Part shown: in pieces, positions 52,129-64,000 of the stretch
How the letters are laid out: each line of letters opens with the position of its first letter
Position numbering within the stretch: the stretch's first letter is position 1
From: Verrucomicrobiota bacterium
Lineage (GTDB): Bacteria > Verrucomicrobiota > Verrucomicrobiia > Opitutales > Opitutaceae
Direction: 5' to 3'
Length of the DNA stretch: 64,000 nucleotides
Assembly: GCA_016871775.1 (NCBI GenBank)
Contig: VHCI01000001.1
Coordinates: 45,776-109,775 of the forward strand
Notes under the pieces: generated by a model
What the model was told of the DNA's origin: nothing
What the model saw: only the letters and a program-made list of their open reading frames with translations
Database searches by the model: none
Translations under genes and position numbers: made by a program

Positions 52129-52174
52129 GCACTACCTCGCGGATTGACACCCGGGTCAAGCGTGGCGGTAGGTA
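52129..52174. promoter_or_regulatory. Candidate overlapping divergent promoters for trpG/pabA (-) and tgt (+)
   Basis: TTGACACCCGGGTCAA supplies back-to-back -35-like boxes (TTGACA + at 52144-52149; TTGACC - at 52154-52159), each with a 19-nt spacer to TAGGTA (+) or TAGTGC (-). Confidence 0.35.
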
Positions 52175-52185
52175 GCTTCCCTCCG

Positions 52186-53334
52186 ATGAGCGCCTATTTC
52201 CAGTTGCTCGGCACCGATGCCGCGACCGCTGCCCGCCGCGGCCGGTTGCAGACCCGCCACGGCAGCATCGAGACGCCGATGTTCATGCCGGTCGGCACCC
52301 AAGGCACCGTCAAGGCCCTCTCCCCGGCTCAGTTGCGCGAGATCGGCGCGCAGATCATCCTCGGCAATACCTACCACCTGAACCTCCGCCCGGGCAGTCC
52401 GTTGGTGCGGGAACTGGGCGGGCTGCACACCTTCATGCAGTGGGATGGCCCGATCCTGACGGACAGCGGCGGGTTCCAGGTCTTCTCCCTCGCCAAGCTG
52501 CGGGAAGTCCGGGAGGACGGAGTCGCTTTTGCCTCCCATCTGGATGGCCGGAGGCTGTTTCTTGGGCCACGCGAGGTGATGACGATCCAGCAGGATCTGG
52601 GCAGCGACATCGCGATGGTGCTGGACGAATGCCCTCCCTGGCCCTGCAGCCGCGACGAATGCGCCCGGGCGGTAGACCGCAGCCTCCGTTGGGCGGCGGA
52701 GTGCCGGCGGATCGCGGAGGGCGATGGATTCCTGGCCGCCGGACACCACGTGTTCGCGATCGTCCAGGGCTCGACCTTCGACGACCTGCGGCGGGAGGCG
52801 GCGGAGGCTCTGACCGCCCTGGATTTTCCGGGCTACGCCGTCGGCGGGGTGAGTGTGGGCGAGCCGGAACCCGAGATGCTCAAGCAGGTGGGCGCGACCG
52901 CGCCGTTTCTGCCCGCCGACCGGCCGCGCTACACGATGGGCCTCGGCACGCCGCCGCAACTCCTGCGGATGATTGCCCTTGGGGTGGATCTGTTCGATTG
53001 CGTCCTGCCCAGCCGGGTGGCGCGCAATGGCTTGGTGTACACGCCGGACGGCCCGCTCAACCTGCGCAATGAACAGTACCGGGCGGATGCCCGTCCCGTG
53101 GTCGAGGGATTGGACAATTACACCGCCCGATTCTCCCGGTCGTACCTGCGGCACCTGACCCTCGCGGGGGAAATCCTGGGCTGCACCCTCCTGACCCTGC
53201 ACAATTTACATTTCTACCTCGACCTGATGGCTCAGACGCGGCGCCACCTCGAGGCCGGCGACTATGGCGCCTGGCACCGCGGGTGGATCGAACGCTACGA
53301 AGCGGGAATGGTCACCCGCCGGGCGGCGCGATGA
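52186..53334 (+). CDS. tgt: Queuine tRNA-ribosyltransferase
   Basis: [64 protein letters not shown]. Confidence 0.96.
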   Translation: MSAYFQLLGTDAATAARRGRLQTRHGSIETPMFMPVGTQGTVKALSPAQLREIGAQIILGNTYHLNLRPGSPLVRELGGLHTFMQWDGPILTDSGGFQVFSLAKLREVREDGVAFASHLDGRRLFLGPREVMTIQQDLGSDIAMVLDECPPWPCSRDECARAVDRSLRWAAECRRIAEGDGFLAAGHHVFAIVQGSTFDDLRREAAEALTALDFPGYAVGGVSVGEPEPEMLKQVGATAPFLPADRPRYTMGLGTPPQLLRMIALGVDLFDCVLPSRVARNGLVYTPDGPLNLRNEQYRADARPVVEGLDNYTARFSRSYLRHLTLAGEILGCTLLTLHNLHFYLDLMAQTRRHLEAGDYGAWHRGWIERYEAGMVTRRAAR

Positions 53335-53373
53335 ACCAATTTTGGGTCGCGCCGACCGGGGGAAGCTAAGGCG

Positions 53374-56300
53374 TCAGAAGCGCGCCGTGAGGCCGAGCCG
53401 CACCGCGGAGCCGGAACCTGCCGCGTAGGTGAACATCTCCCGGTTGTACACGTGGACGTAGTCGTTATTCGTGTAGTCGTTGGTCAGATTATAGATGTCC
53501 ACGTTCAGGACGTACTTCTGGCGGAAGGTGTACTGGAACTTCAGGTCGATTAGCGTGCGGCTGTGCTGGTAGGTGTCGTAGGCCGCCGCGCGGGTCGGCA
53601 GGCCGGCCACGGTCGAACGGAAGAACTCGCCGCGGTAGTTGCCCATCAGGCGCACGACGAGGCCGCTGTAGATGAACGAGAACCCAGTGTTGAAGGTGTG
53701 CGGCGTCAGCAGGGGCAGGCGGCTGGTGCTGCCCGTGGCCGCGCCGTAGTCCCCGTAGGTCTTCAGGTAGGTGTAGTTGGCGAAGAACCCGAGGCCGCGC
53801 CAGATACCGGGCAGCATCGTGTACTGCTGGGTGTAATTGAACTCCAGGCCCTTGATCCAGGCGCTGCCCACGTTCTCATTGCGTGAAAGCTGCCAGCCCG
53901 CGTAGTCGCCGGCGTAGCCGTTGTTCGGGCCCTCCGGCACGACGGAGCGGATCGAGCGGAAGTAATTGCTGATGTCCTTGTAGAAGCCGCCGGCCGAGAT
54001 CTGGCCGATCCCGCCGAGGAAATGCGAAAACGAGAGCTCGTAGTTGTCGGAAGTGTAGGGCTTCAGGGCCGGGTTGCCCGAGGAGAGAGTCTGGCTGAGC
54101 TCATTCGGCACGATCGCCGGCAGGAGGTTCGTCGGGCTCGGGCGGGTGATCGTGGCATTGTAGCTCGCGCGCACCTGCGTGTTGCGGGTCATCGAGTAGA
54201 CGAAGTGCAGGCCGGGGAACAGATGATCGTACTTGGTGCCCTGCGTGGTCCACTTGCGGAAATTGTCCCGGGCGCGCGCCGCGTTCTGCTCGGCGGTCAG
54301 GGCTGCGTTGGCGTTGTTCGTTGTGTTGGAGACGCGCAGGTAGTTGGAGCCGCTCGAACGGGTCTCCTCCCAGCGCAGGCCCGTCAGCACCCGGAGCAGG
54401 CCAAACCGCGCGTCGCCCATCACGTAGGCGGCGTTCACGGTGTTCTCGAAGGCCGCGTCATTGGCCAGCGACTGGTATACGGTGTTCCAGACATCCACGG
54501 GCGTTTGAGTCCAGTTGGCCCGGTTCGCGAACGGATCGCCGGGGTTGCCGGTCTCCGCGAGCTGCACGAAGGGGAAGGGGCCGTACTTGCCTTCGGAAAC
54601 GAGCATATTGTAGCCCAGGAACGGGGTGATGCCGCCGTTTTCAGGCGTGGTGGGGCGGCCGGCGTAGGTGTGGTACGAGAGGTCCCGCTTTTGCTCCTGC
54701 TTGAAGTTGGCCTGCTTCAGGCCGGCCTTCAGGGTCAGCGGGAAGCGCGTGGCGAAGGTCCGCTGCAGGTCGATGTTGGCGCCGCTGCGCTCCGCCGGGG
54801 CCTGGTAATTGATGAGCTGGGCGTCGGGCCGGATGAAGTAATTAAGCGGATTGCTCCAATCCGGTCCGCCACTCTGCTGGATCCGCGGCATCAGGCCCCC
54901 GTCCTCCCGGTCCAGCACCCAAGAGACGCCGCGCAGGCGCGCGCCCAGCTGGTGCAGCTTCGGGTAGTGGGTCATATTCTTGGAGAAATTGGTATCGACC
55001 TTCAGCAGGCCGCTGCCGTCCCAGAGCTTGGTCTCCCAGCCCGCTGCCCAAGTGGAGGCGCGGGTCTCGCGGAGGTAGAGCACCGACTGGGTGTTGATCT
55101 CGCCGACCCCGTCCGTGATGCTCACCACGTTGAAGTTGGAGCCGGGCTTGAAGCTGGAGGCGGCGCGTGGCGCGGCGGCCAGCCAGCGAAAATAGGAGTT
55201 GTTGGAGCCGCTCCGCCGCTGGATCAGATTGACGGTGCTCTTGAAGTACACCGAGGAGCGGTCGCTAATCTTGTAGTCGAGGGAGAGGGCTGTGTTGTAG
55301 GAGGGCGTCTGCGTGCCTAGGTTGCCCCATTGGCCCGCGCCCGCCGCGCGCAGCAGCGGCTCGCTCACCGGCGCCCGCGAGAGCTCGGGCGGCACCCAGT
55401 AGGCGTCACTGTTGCCCGCCGCGGTCCGGTGCCCGATTTCGTTGATGACGTTGTTGGTGATGGTGCGGTTGAAGGTCGCGCTGACGCCAAGGTTGTTATT
55501 CCCGCCGAAGATGCTCAGGACGTCCGAGTAATTGACGTCGATCAGCGACGGCTCGAGGGGCGTGCTGAAGGGCACGCTGCTGTGCTGGTAGTCCTTGATG
55601 TAGGTGTAGCCGGCCGTGAGGGTGATGACTCGGCCCGGGGCGCGGTCGAAAGCGCGCTTGGTACGGAGGTTCAGGTAGCCGGAGATCGCGTTGCCGTCCA
55701 TATCCGGCGTCGGTGCTTTGATCACCTCCAGGGAGGCGACGCTGCCCGAACTCACCTGGCCGAAGTAGACGTTGCCCAAGCTTACCGACGAGCCACCTGA
55801 GACCGCGATCTGGTTGCCGTCCATTAGGAGGGAGGAGAAGTCTTGGGACATCCCGCGCACGTAGATCGCGTCGACCTTACCGCCGGAACCATCGACCGCG
55901 ATGCCAGCGAGCCGCATGATGAGCTCGCCAACCGCGGCGCCCGGGTTGCCGAAGGCGTCGATGGCCGCGACGGTCTTCACATTGGCGGCGGAACGCTCCT
56001 CGTTGATCGCTGCCGCCTGGCCTTCGCGGATCGATTTCACGACGAACTTATCCATCTTATAGAGTGCGGAGGTCATGGCGACGTCCCGCCGCACCTCCTG
56101 GCCCGCCTTCACCTCGATGCCGAAGCGCTGCTCATCCAAGCCCGAGTAACTGACCACGATGGTCTGCGGGCCTTCGGGCAGCACTAGGCGGTACATCCCG
56201 TTGTTGTCCGTGGCCCCTACCAGCGAGGAGGCTGCCCCGCCCACAAAGGCGCTAGTCAGGACGTCACCGGTGTTCTGGTTGATCACTTGCCCAGTGACCA

Positions 56301-56376
56301 CGCCGGTGCGGGCGGAGGTCTGGGCGGCCACGGGAATGGCGAGGAGGGCGCAGAGCAGGAGGGGGATTAGGCGCAT
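53374..56376 (-). CDS. TonB-dependent receptor with N-terminal carboxypeptidase-regulatory-like domain
   Basis: [40 protein letters not shown]; plug-like [23 protein letters not shown]; long beta-barrel; terminal Phe (GLTARF). Confidence 0.92.
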   Translation of the reverse strand: MRLIPLLLCALLAIPVAAQTSARTGVVTGQVINQNTGDVLTSAFVGGAASSLVGATDNNGMYRLVLPEGPQTIVVSYSGLDEQRFGIEVKAGQEVRRDVAMTSALYKMDKFVVKSIREGQAAAINEERSAANVKTVAAIDAFGNPGAAVGELIMRLAGIAVDGSGGKVDAIYVRGMSQDFSSLLMDGNQIAVSGGSSVSLGNVYFGQVSSGSVASLEVIKAPTPDMDGNAISGYLNLRTKRAFDRAPGRVITLTAGYTYIKDYQHSSVPFSTPLEPSLIDVNYSDVLSIFGGNNNLGVSATFNRTITNNVINEIGHRTAAGNSDAYWVPPELSRAPVSEPLLRAAGAGQWGNLGTQTPSYNTALSLDYKISDRSSVYFKSTVNLIQRRSGSNNSYFRWLAAAPRAASSFKPGSNFNVVSITDGVGEINTQSVLYLRETRASTWAAGWETKLWDGSGLLKVDTNFSKNMTHYPKLHQLGARLRGVSWVLDREDGGLMPRIQQSGGPDWSNPLNYFIRPDAQLINYQAPAERSGANIDLQRTFATRFPLTLKAGLKQANFKQEQKRDLSYHTYAGRPTTPENGGITPFLGYNMLVSEGKYGPFPFVQLAETGNPGDPFANRANWTQTPVDVWNTVYQSLANDAAFENTVNAAYVMGDARFGLLRVLTGLRWEETRSSGSNYLRVSNTTNNANAALTAEQNAARARDNFRKWTTQGTKYDHLFPGLHFVYSMTRNTQVRASYNATITRPSPTNLLPAIVPNELSQTLSSGNPALKPYTSDNYELSFSHFLGGIGQISAGGFYKDISNYFRSIRSVVPEGPNNGYAGDYAGWQLSRNENVGSAWIKGLEFNYTQQYTMLPGIWRGLGFFANYTYLKTYGDYGAATGSTSRLPLLTPHTFNTGFSFIYSGLVVRLMGNYRGEFFRSTVAGLPTRAAAYDTYQHSRTLIDLKFQYTFRQKYVLNVDIYNLTNDYTNNDYVHVYNREMFTYAAGSGSAVRLGLTARF

Positions 56377-56514
56377 AGGTATAGGTGCGATCCGGATGAT
56401 AGGCGCGTCGGCCCGCGGGGGCGCAAGCCCAGATTGGCGCTACGGCGCAGCCACGGGTTGGCCTTCCCAGAGGTTTTGCTCGTCCCGGCCCATCGTTGTC
56501 GCCAGCCTGTTCCT

Positions 56515-57441
56515 ATGCGCATTCTGGTCACCGGCGGCGCCGGCTTCCTTGGTTCCCACCTGTGCGATCGCCTGCTGGCCGAAGCCCACGAGGTGGTCTG
56601 TCTCGATAACCTGTTCACCGGCCAGAAGCGCAACATCGCGCACCTGCTGGCCAATCCCCGTTTCGAGTTGGTCCGTCACGACGTGATCGACCCCTTCAAG
56701 TTTGAGGTCGACCAGATCTACAATTTGGCCTGCCCCGCGTCGCCGCTGCACTATCAGTTCAACCCGATCAAGACCACGAAGACTTCGGTGATGGGTGCGA
56801 TCAACTGCCTCGGGCTCGCCAAGCGGGTGAAGGCGCGCGTTTTCCAGGCCAGCACCAGCGAGGTCTACGGGGACCCGCAAGTGCATCCGCAGCCGGAAGC
56901 CTATTGGGGCCATGTCAACCCGGTCGGCCGCCGCTCCTGCTACGACGAGGGCAAGCGCTGCGCGGAGACGCTGTTCTTCGACTATCACCGGGAGAACAAA
57001 GTGGATATCCGGGTGGTGCGGATCTTCAACACCTACGGACCCCGGATGCACCCGAACGACGGCCGGGTGGTCTCGAACTTCATCGTGCAGGCCCTCCGCG
57101 GAGAGAACTTGACGGTCTTTGGCGAGGGTACCCAGACCCGCTCGTTTTGCTTCGTGGACGACCTGATCGAGGGGTTCGTGCGGTTCATGGCGCAGACCGA
57201 GACGGTCGGTCCGATGAACCTGGGCAATCCGGGCGAGTTCACAATGCAGGAGCTGGCCGAACTCACCCTCAAGCTGGTCGGTGGGCGCTCCAGGATTGTG
57301 CACAAGCCTTTGCCGGCGGACGATCCCCGCCAGCGGCAGCCGGACATCACTTTGGCCCGCCGCACCCTCGGCTGGGAGCCGCGCGTGCCGCTCGAGGAGG
57401 GCCTGCGTCGCACCATCGCCTACTTCCGCGACCACGCGTGA
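56515..57441 (+). CDS. UDP-glucuronic acid decarboxylase-like NAD-dependent epimerase
   Basis: [97 protein letters not shown]. Confidence 0.92.
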   Translation: MRILVTGGAGFLGSHLCDRLLAEAHEVVCLDNLFTGQKRNIAHLLANPRFELVRHDVIDPFKFEVDQIYNLACPASPLHYQFNPIKTTKTSVMGAINCLGLAKRVKARVFQASTSEVYGDPQVHPQPEAYWGHVNPVGRRSCYDEGKRCAETLFFDYHRENKVDIRVVRIFNTYGPRMHPNDGRVVSNFIVQALRGENLTVFGEGTQTRSFCFVDDLIEGFVRFMAQTETVGPMNLGNPGEFTMQELAELTLKLVGGRSRIVHKPLPADDPRQRQPDITLARRTLGWEPRVPLEEGLRRTIAYFRDHA

Positions 57442-57494
57442 CCGGGCCCGCGCCGCCGCGGGGGCGCGACCCTGCTAGGCCGGCCATTTGTCGT

Positions 57495-57522
57495 TTGCCA
57501 AGGTCCCCGCCGGACCTACCGT
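57495..57522 (+). promoter_or_regulatory. Candidate secA promoter with very short leader
   Basis: TTGCCA (57495-57500), 16-nt spacer, TACCGT (57517-57522), secA ATG at 57533. Confidence 0.25.
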
Positions 57523-57532
57523 CGCCCGTCTG

Positions 57533-60532
<3,000 letters not shown>

Positions 60533-60550
60533 CCGGCCCCGCGGACAGGG

Positions 60551-61879
60551 TTACCAGAGCTTGCTGGCCACTTGGTAGGCTCCAGCCGTCACCATACAGG
60601 CGGCGGCCGACCAGAGCCCGATCCGCCACAGCAGCCCCGGCCGCAGTTCGGGCGGCGTGTGTTTGTAGTGCAGCCGCAGGGCGAGGATCGCGAGGAACGG
60701 CAGCATCAGGCCCTGCGCGATCGCCCCGACGAGCACCAGGGTCAGCGGTTCACCGACCAGCAGGTACAGCACCGTCCAAATGACGGGAAACGCCACGCAC
60801 AGCATCCGAATGCTCCGGCGCCGTTGCTCCTCGTCCCCCTTCCGCCGCCAGCCGAAGACCTCCAGCGCATCCGTGATCAGCCGGGTATTGGCCGCGGTGG
60901 CCCCGAAGATGGTCGAGTAAAGCACCGCCGCCGCGCCGATCAGAAATAACCAGAGGCTCCAAGGCCCGAAGGTTTCCACGTACATCCGGGAGAGCGTCGG
61001 GATCATATCCGCGTTGGAAAAGTCCTTACCTTGCCGCCCTAGCACCGCCGCCCCGAGCAGGTAGAACGCGAGTGTCGCGCCCGTGTAGACCACAAACGAG
61101 ACCCAAGCGTCCGTGTGCAGCACCCGGATCCAGCCGCGCGCGCGTTCCAGCCAACCAGGCGACCCATCCGCGGGACCGACGTGGCGGGGATAACCCTTCT
61201 CGATCAACCAATAGGGGTAATAAATGAGCTCCGAGGCGCCGACCCCGATGACCCCGAAGGCCGCGAACGCGACGGTGAAGGTCGCGGGCAGCTTGAAGCT
61301 CAACCCTTCCGCCAAGTTGGCGCCGGTGATCGCGTAGGGAGTGAACTGCAGGGCGCCCACCGCGACCACCGTGCACGCGGTGAAGGCGACCACCATCGCC
61401 GTCGAGGCCTTCTCCACGGTTCGGTAGCGCCCGACGACCAGCAGTACCGCCGTGATGCCCCCGATCAGGCAGGCGGTCACCGCCTTCGGCAGCGGCAGCC
61501 CCGCCAATGCGAGCACACTGGCCACGCCCCCGAGCATCCCCGCGATCTGGAAGACCGTGGCGATGAACATTACCGCCCAGATCCAAACCATCCACGAGAC
61601 CCGCCAGCGCGGCCCGGGCATCGCGTCCATCGCCTGCAACGAGGAGGTCCCGGTGGTGACCGTGTGCCGGCCAAGTTCGATCTGCACGAATACCTTCAGC
61701 AAGCAGCCGAGGATCATAAACCACAGCAGCGTGAAGCCCGCGCTCGCTCCCAGCTTCGGGGTCACGATCAGCTCGCCGGAGCCGACAATCGTCGCCGTGA
61801 TGATCAGGCCGGGACCGATCTGGCGCAGGATCGCGGCCGGACCGCGCGGAATGGCGGGAAAGGCAGGGGAGGGGGGCAT
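60551..61879 (-). CDS. Nramp (SLC11)-related transporter lacking canonical metal-binding motifs
   Basis: Multi-TM protein with Nramp-like order: IGPGLIITATIVGSGELIVTPKLGASAGFTLLW and FGVIGVGASELIYYPYWLIEKGY. ORF trimmed to MPPSPAFPAIPRGP. Confidence 0.82.
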   Translation of the reverse strand: MPPSPAFPAIPRGPAAILRQIGPGLIITATIVGSGELIVTPKLGASAGFTLLWFMILGCLLKVFVQIELGRHTVTTGTSSLQAMDAMPGPRWRVSWMVWIWAVMFIATVFQIAGMLGGVASVLALAGLPLPKAVTACLIGGITAVLLVVGRYRTVEKASTAMVVAFTACTVVAVGALQFTPYAITGANLAEGLSFKLPATFTVAFAAFGVIGVGASELIYYPYWLIEKGYPRHVGPADGSPGWLERARGWIRVLHTDAWVSFVVYTGATLAFYLLGAAVLGRQGKDFSNADMIPTLSRMYVETFGPWSLWLFLIGAAAVLYSTIFGATAANTRLITDALEVFGWRRKGDEEQRRRSIRMLCVAFPVIWTVLYLLVGEPLTLVLVGAIAQGLMLPFLAILALRLHYKHTPPELRPGLLWRIGLWSAAACMVTAGAYQVASKLW

Positions 61880-62133
61880 AGGGGTGGCGGGAGCCTGAGA
61901 CAGGCGGCGGGCGGGCGACAACCTTCTTCCCGGCCGTGGTCCAGTCCTGATTTGGCTCTCGTGCGGACTCCGTTGCGGCGCTGCTGGCGCCCTCGCCCTC
62001 ACGCTCGCCCAGCCGGCGGCCGCGCTGGAAGCGAACGGAGGGCGGGCCTCGCCGCAAGAGTCTGGCCAGGCCCCGGAGGTTGGCCCGGAGCTTTGATGTC
62101 CAGCCGCGGCCTCGCCGAATCCGGAAAAGCAAC

Positions 62134-62162
62134 GGCCCCGCGTCCGAGGGGGACGCGGGGCC
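62134..62162 (-). terminator. Intrinsic terminator downstream of ppdK
   Basis: Perfect 12-bp stem GGCCCCGCGTCC / GGACGCGGGGCC with 5-nt loop; on the minus strand followed by GTTGCTTTTCC. Confidence 0.7.
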
Positions 62163-62184
62163 TCGTGGTTCGCGCGGGGCGCGA

Positions 62185-64000
62185 TTATTTGCGAGCGGCC
62201 TTCAGGTCGGTCACCGCTGCCTGCGCCGCCGCCAGCCGCGCCACGGGGACGCGGTAGGGGGAGCAGCTGACGTAGGTGAGCCCGAGGCGGTGGCAGAACT
62301 TCACCGAGTCCGGGTCGCCGCCGTGCTCGCCGCAGATGCCGAGCTTGATGCCTGGATTCTTGCTGCGGCCCTTCGCGACCGCGATCTTCATCAGCTGGCC
62401 GACGCCGGTCTGATCGATCGAGGCGAAGGGGTTCTTCGTCACGATCTCCGCCTCTTGGTAGGGAGGGAGGAACGAGCCGGAGTCGTCGCGGGACATCCCG
62501 AGGCAGGTCTGCGTCAAGTCATTGGTGCCGAAGCTGAAGAACTCGGCGGTCTCGGCGATCTCGTCGGCAGTGAGAGCGCCGCGGGGGATCTCGATCATCG
62601 TGCCCACGGAGTAGGCGACCTTAGTGTTGCGCTCGGCCATCACGGCCTTGGCGACGTCGTGGACGATCGCGACCTGCAGATCGAGCTCCTTCTTGAAGCC
62701 GACCAGCGGGATCATGATTTCCGGCTTGGCCTTGTAGCCCTGCTTGTTGGCATCGGCGGCGGCCTCGAAGATCGCGCGCGCCTGCATCGCGGTGATCTCC
62801 GGGTAGCGGATGCCGAGGCGGCAGCCGCGGAAGCCGAGCATCGGGTTGAACTCGTGGAGTTCGTGGACGCGGCCCATGATCTTCTCGACGCTGATGCCAA
62901 GCTTCCGGGACAGGTCCGTCTGCTGCTCGCTGGAGTGGGGCAGGAACTCGTGTAGCGGCGGATCGAGGAACCGGATGGTGGCTGGGAAGCCCTTGAGGGC
63001 CTTGAAGATCCCGTGGAAGTCCGCCCGCTGGTAGGGCAGCAGCTTGCCGAGGGCCGTCTGGCGGGCCTCGAGCGAGTCGGCGAGAATCATCTCGCGCATC
63101 GCGTCAATCCGGTCGCCCTCGAAGAACATATGTTCCGTGCGAGTGAGGCCGATGCCGGTCGCGCCGAAGGCGATGGCGTTGGCGGTCTGCTCCGGGGTGT
63201 CCGCATTAGTGCGGACCTGAAGCTTGGTGACCTGAGCGCACCACTTCATCAGCTGGGCATAGCTACGGAACTTCTCCGTCGACTGGGCGGTCTTGTCGCC
63301 GTTCAGCAGGCCAGAGATGATCTCCGAAGGGGCGGTCTTGATCTGGCCGGCGTAGACGGTGCCGGAGGTGCCGTCGATGGAGAGGTGATCCCCCTCCTTG
63401 AAGACCTGGCCGGCGATGGTGGCCGTCTTGGCCTCGTAGTCGATGTGGACCGAGGAGGCGCCGCAGACGCAGACCTTGCCCATCTGGCGGGCGACCAGGG
63501 CGGCATGCGAGGAGACGCCACCGCGGGCGGTGAGGATGCCCTCCGCGGCGATCATTCCGCGCAGGTCCTCGGGGGAGGTCTCGACGCGGACGAGGAGCAC
63601 CTTCTCGTTGCGGCCCGCGGCTTGGACGGCGCGGTCGGCGTTGAAGTACACCTTGCCGGTGGCGGCGCCCGGGCCGGCGGGGAGGCCGGTGGCGATTACC
63701 TTGGCCTTCTTGATCTCGGCGGGATCGAAGATCGGGGCAAGGAGCTGCTCCAGCTGGTCGGCCGGGTTGCGCAGGATGGCGGTCTGCCAGTTGATCAGCT
63801 TCTCCTTCACCATATCGATGGAGAACTTCAGGGCGGCGGCCGCGGTGCGCTTGCCGTTACGGGTCTGCAGCATAAATAGCTTGCCCTCCTGGATCGTGAA
63901 CTCGACGTCCTGCACGTCCTTGAAGTGCTTCTCCAGGATCTGGCGGACCTTCAGGAGCTCCGCGTAGGTCTTGGGCATCTGGTCCTTCAGCTTGAGGACC
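62185..64000 (-). CDS. ppdK: Pyruvate, phosphate dikinase, C-terminal part (N-terminus beyond right window edge)
   Basis: [27 protein letters not shown] (phosphohistidine domain); [92 protein letters not shown]. The frame stays open to the window end. Confidence 0.95.
   Translation of the reverse strand, partial: VLKLKDQMPKTYAELLKVRQILEKHFKDVQDVEFTIQEGKLFMLQTRNGKRTAAAALKFSIDMVKEKLINWQTAILRNPADQLEQLLAPIFDPAEIKKAKVIATGLPAGPGAATGKVYFNADRAVQAAGRNEKVLLVRVETSPEDLRGMIAAEGILTARGGVSSHAALVARQMGKVCVCGASSVHIDYEAKTATIAGQVFKEGDHLSIDGTSGTVYAGQIKTAPSEIISGLLNGDKTAQSTEKFRSYAQLMKWCAQVTKLQVRTNADTPEQTANAIAFGATGIGLTRTEHMFFEGDRIDAMREMILADSLEARQTALGKLLPYQRADFHGIFKALKGFPATIRFLDPPLHEFLPHSSEQQTDLSRKLGISVEKIMGRVHELHEFNPMLGFRGCRLGIRYPEITAMQARAIFEAAADANKQGYKAKPEIMIPLVGFKKELDLQVAIVHDVAKAVMAERNTKVAYSVGTMIEIPRGALTADEIAETAEFFSFGTNDLTQTCLGMSRDDSGSFLPPYQEAEIVTKNPFASIDQTGVGQLMKIAVAKGRSKNPGIKLGICGEHGGDPDSVKFCHRLGLTYVSCSPYRVPVARLAAAQAAVTDLKAARK

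Overview
This 64 kb window is GC-rich bacterial chromosome. Its gene content suggests Verrucomicrobia, probably Opitutaceae-like: fused SecDF, planctomycete/verrucomicrobial PSCyt1-DUF1549-DUF1553 and DUF1501 pairs, and a TonB-dependent receptor. That assignment is inferred from families, not computed. Most of the window is core metabolism and housekeeping: speA, yajC-secDF-recJ, proS, priA-mpl, a divergent purA, mnmA, guaA-hisDCBH-gltA, pdxJ-acpS-nnr-dprA, nrdR, a trpG/pabA-type amidotransferase, tgt, secA and ppdK. I saw no rRNA, tRNA, CRISPR array, prophage or transposase, and no clear defence or biosynthetic island. The observations most worth following up are: (1) an Nramp-family transporter whose two substrate-binding unwound-helix motifs (DPGN, MPH) are replaced by near-identical GSGELI/GASELI motifs; (2) an orphan protein joining a zinc-less anti-sigma-like domain to a LOV-like PAS domain without the adduct cysteine; (3) an intact HtrA-type protease translationally coupled to a degenerate HtrA-like pseudoprotease; (4) a divergent, enlarged adenylosuccinate synthetase; (5) two paralogous cytochrome-type/DUF1501 gene pairs with different architectures; (6) near-absence of Shine-Dalgarno sequences across the window. 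All calls come from reading the sequence and supplied translations; no database searches were run.
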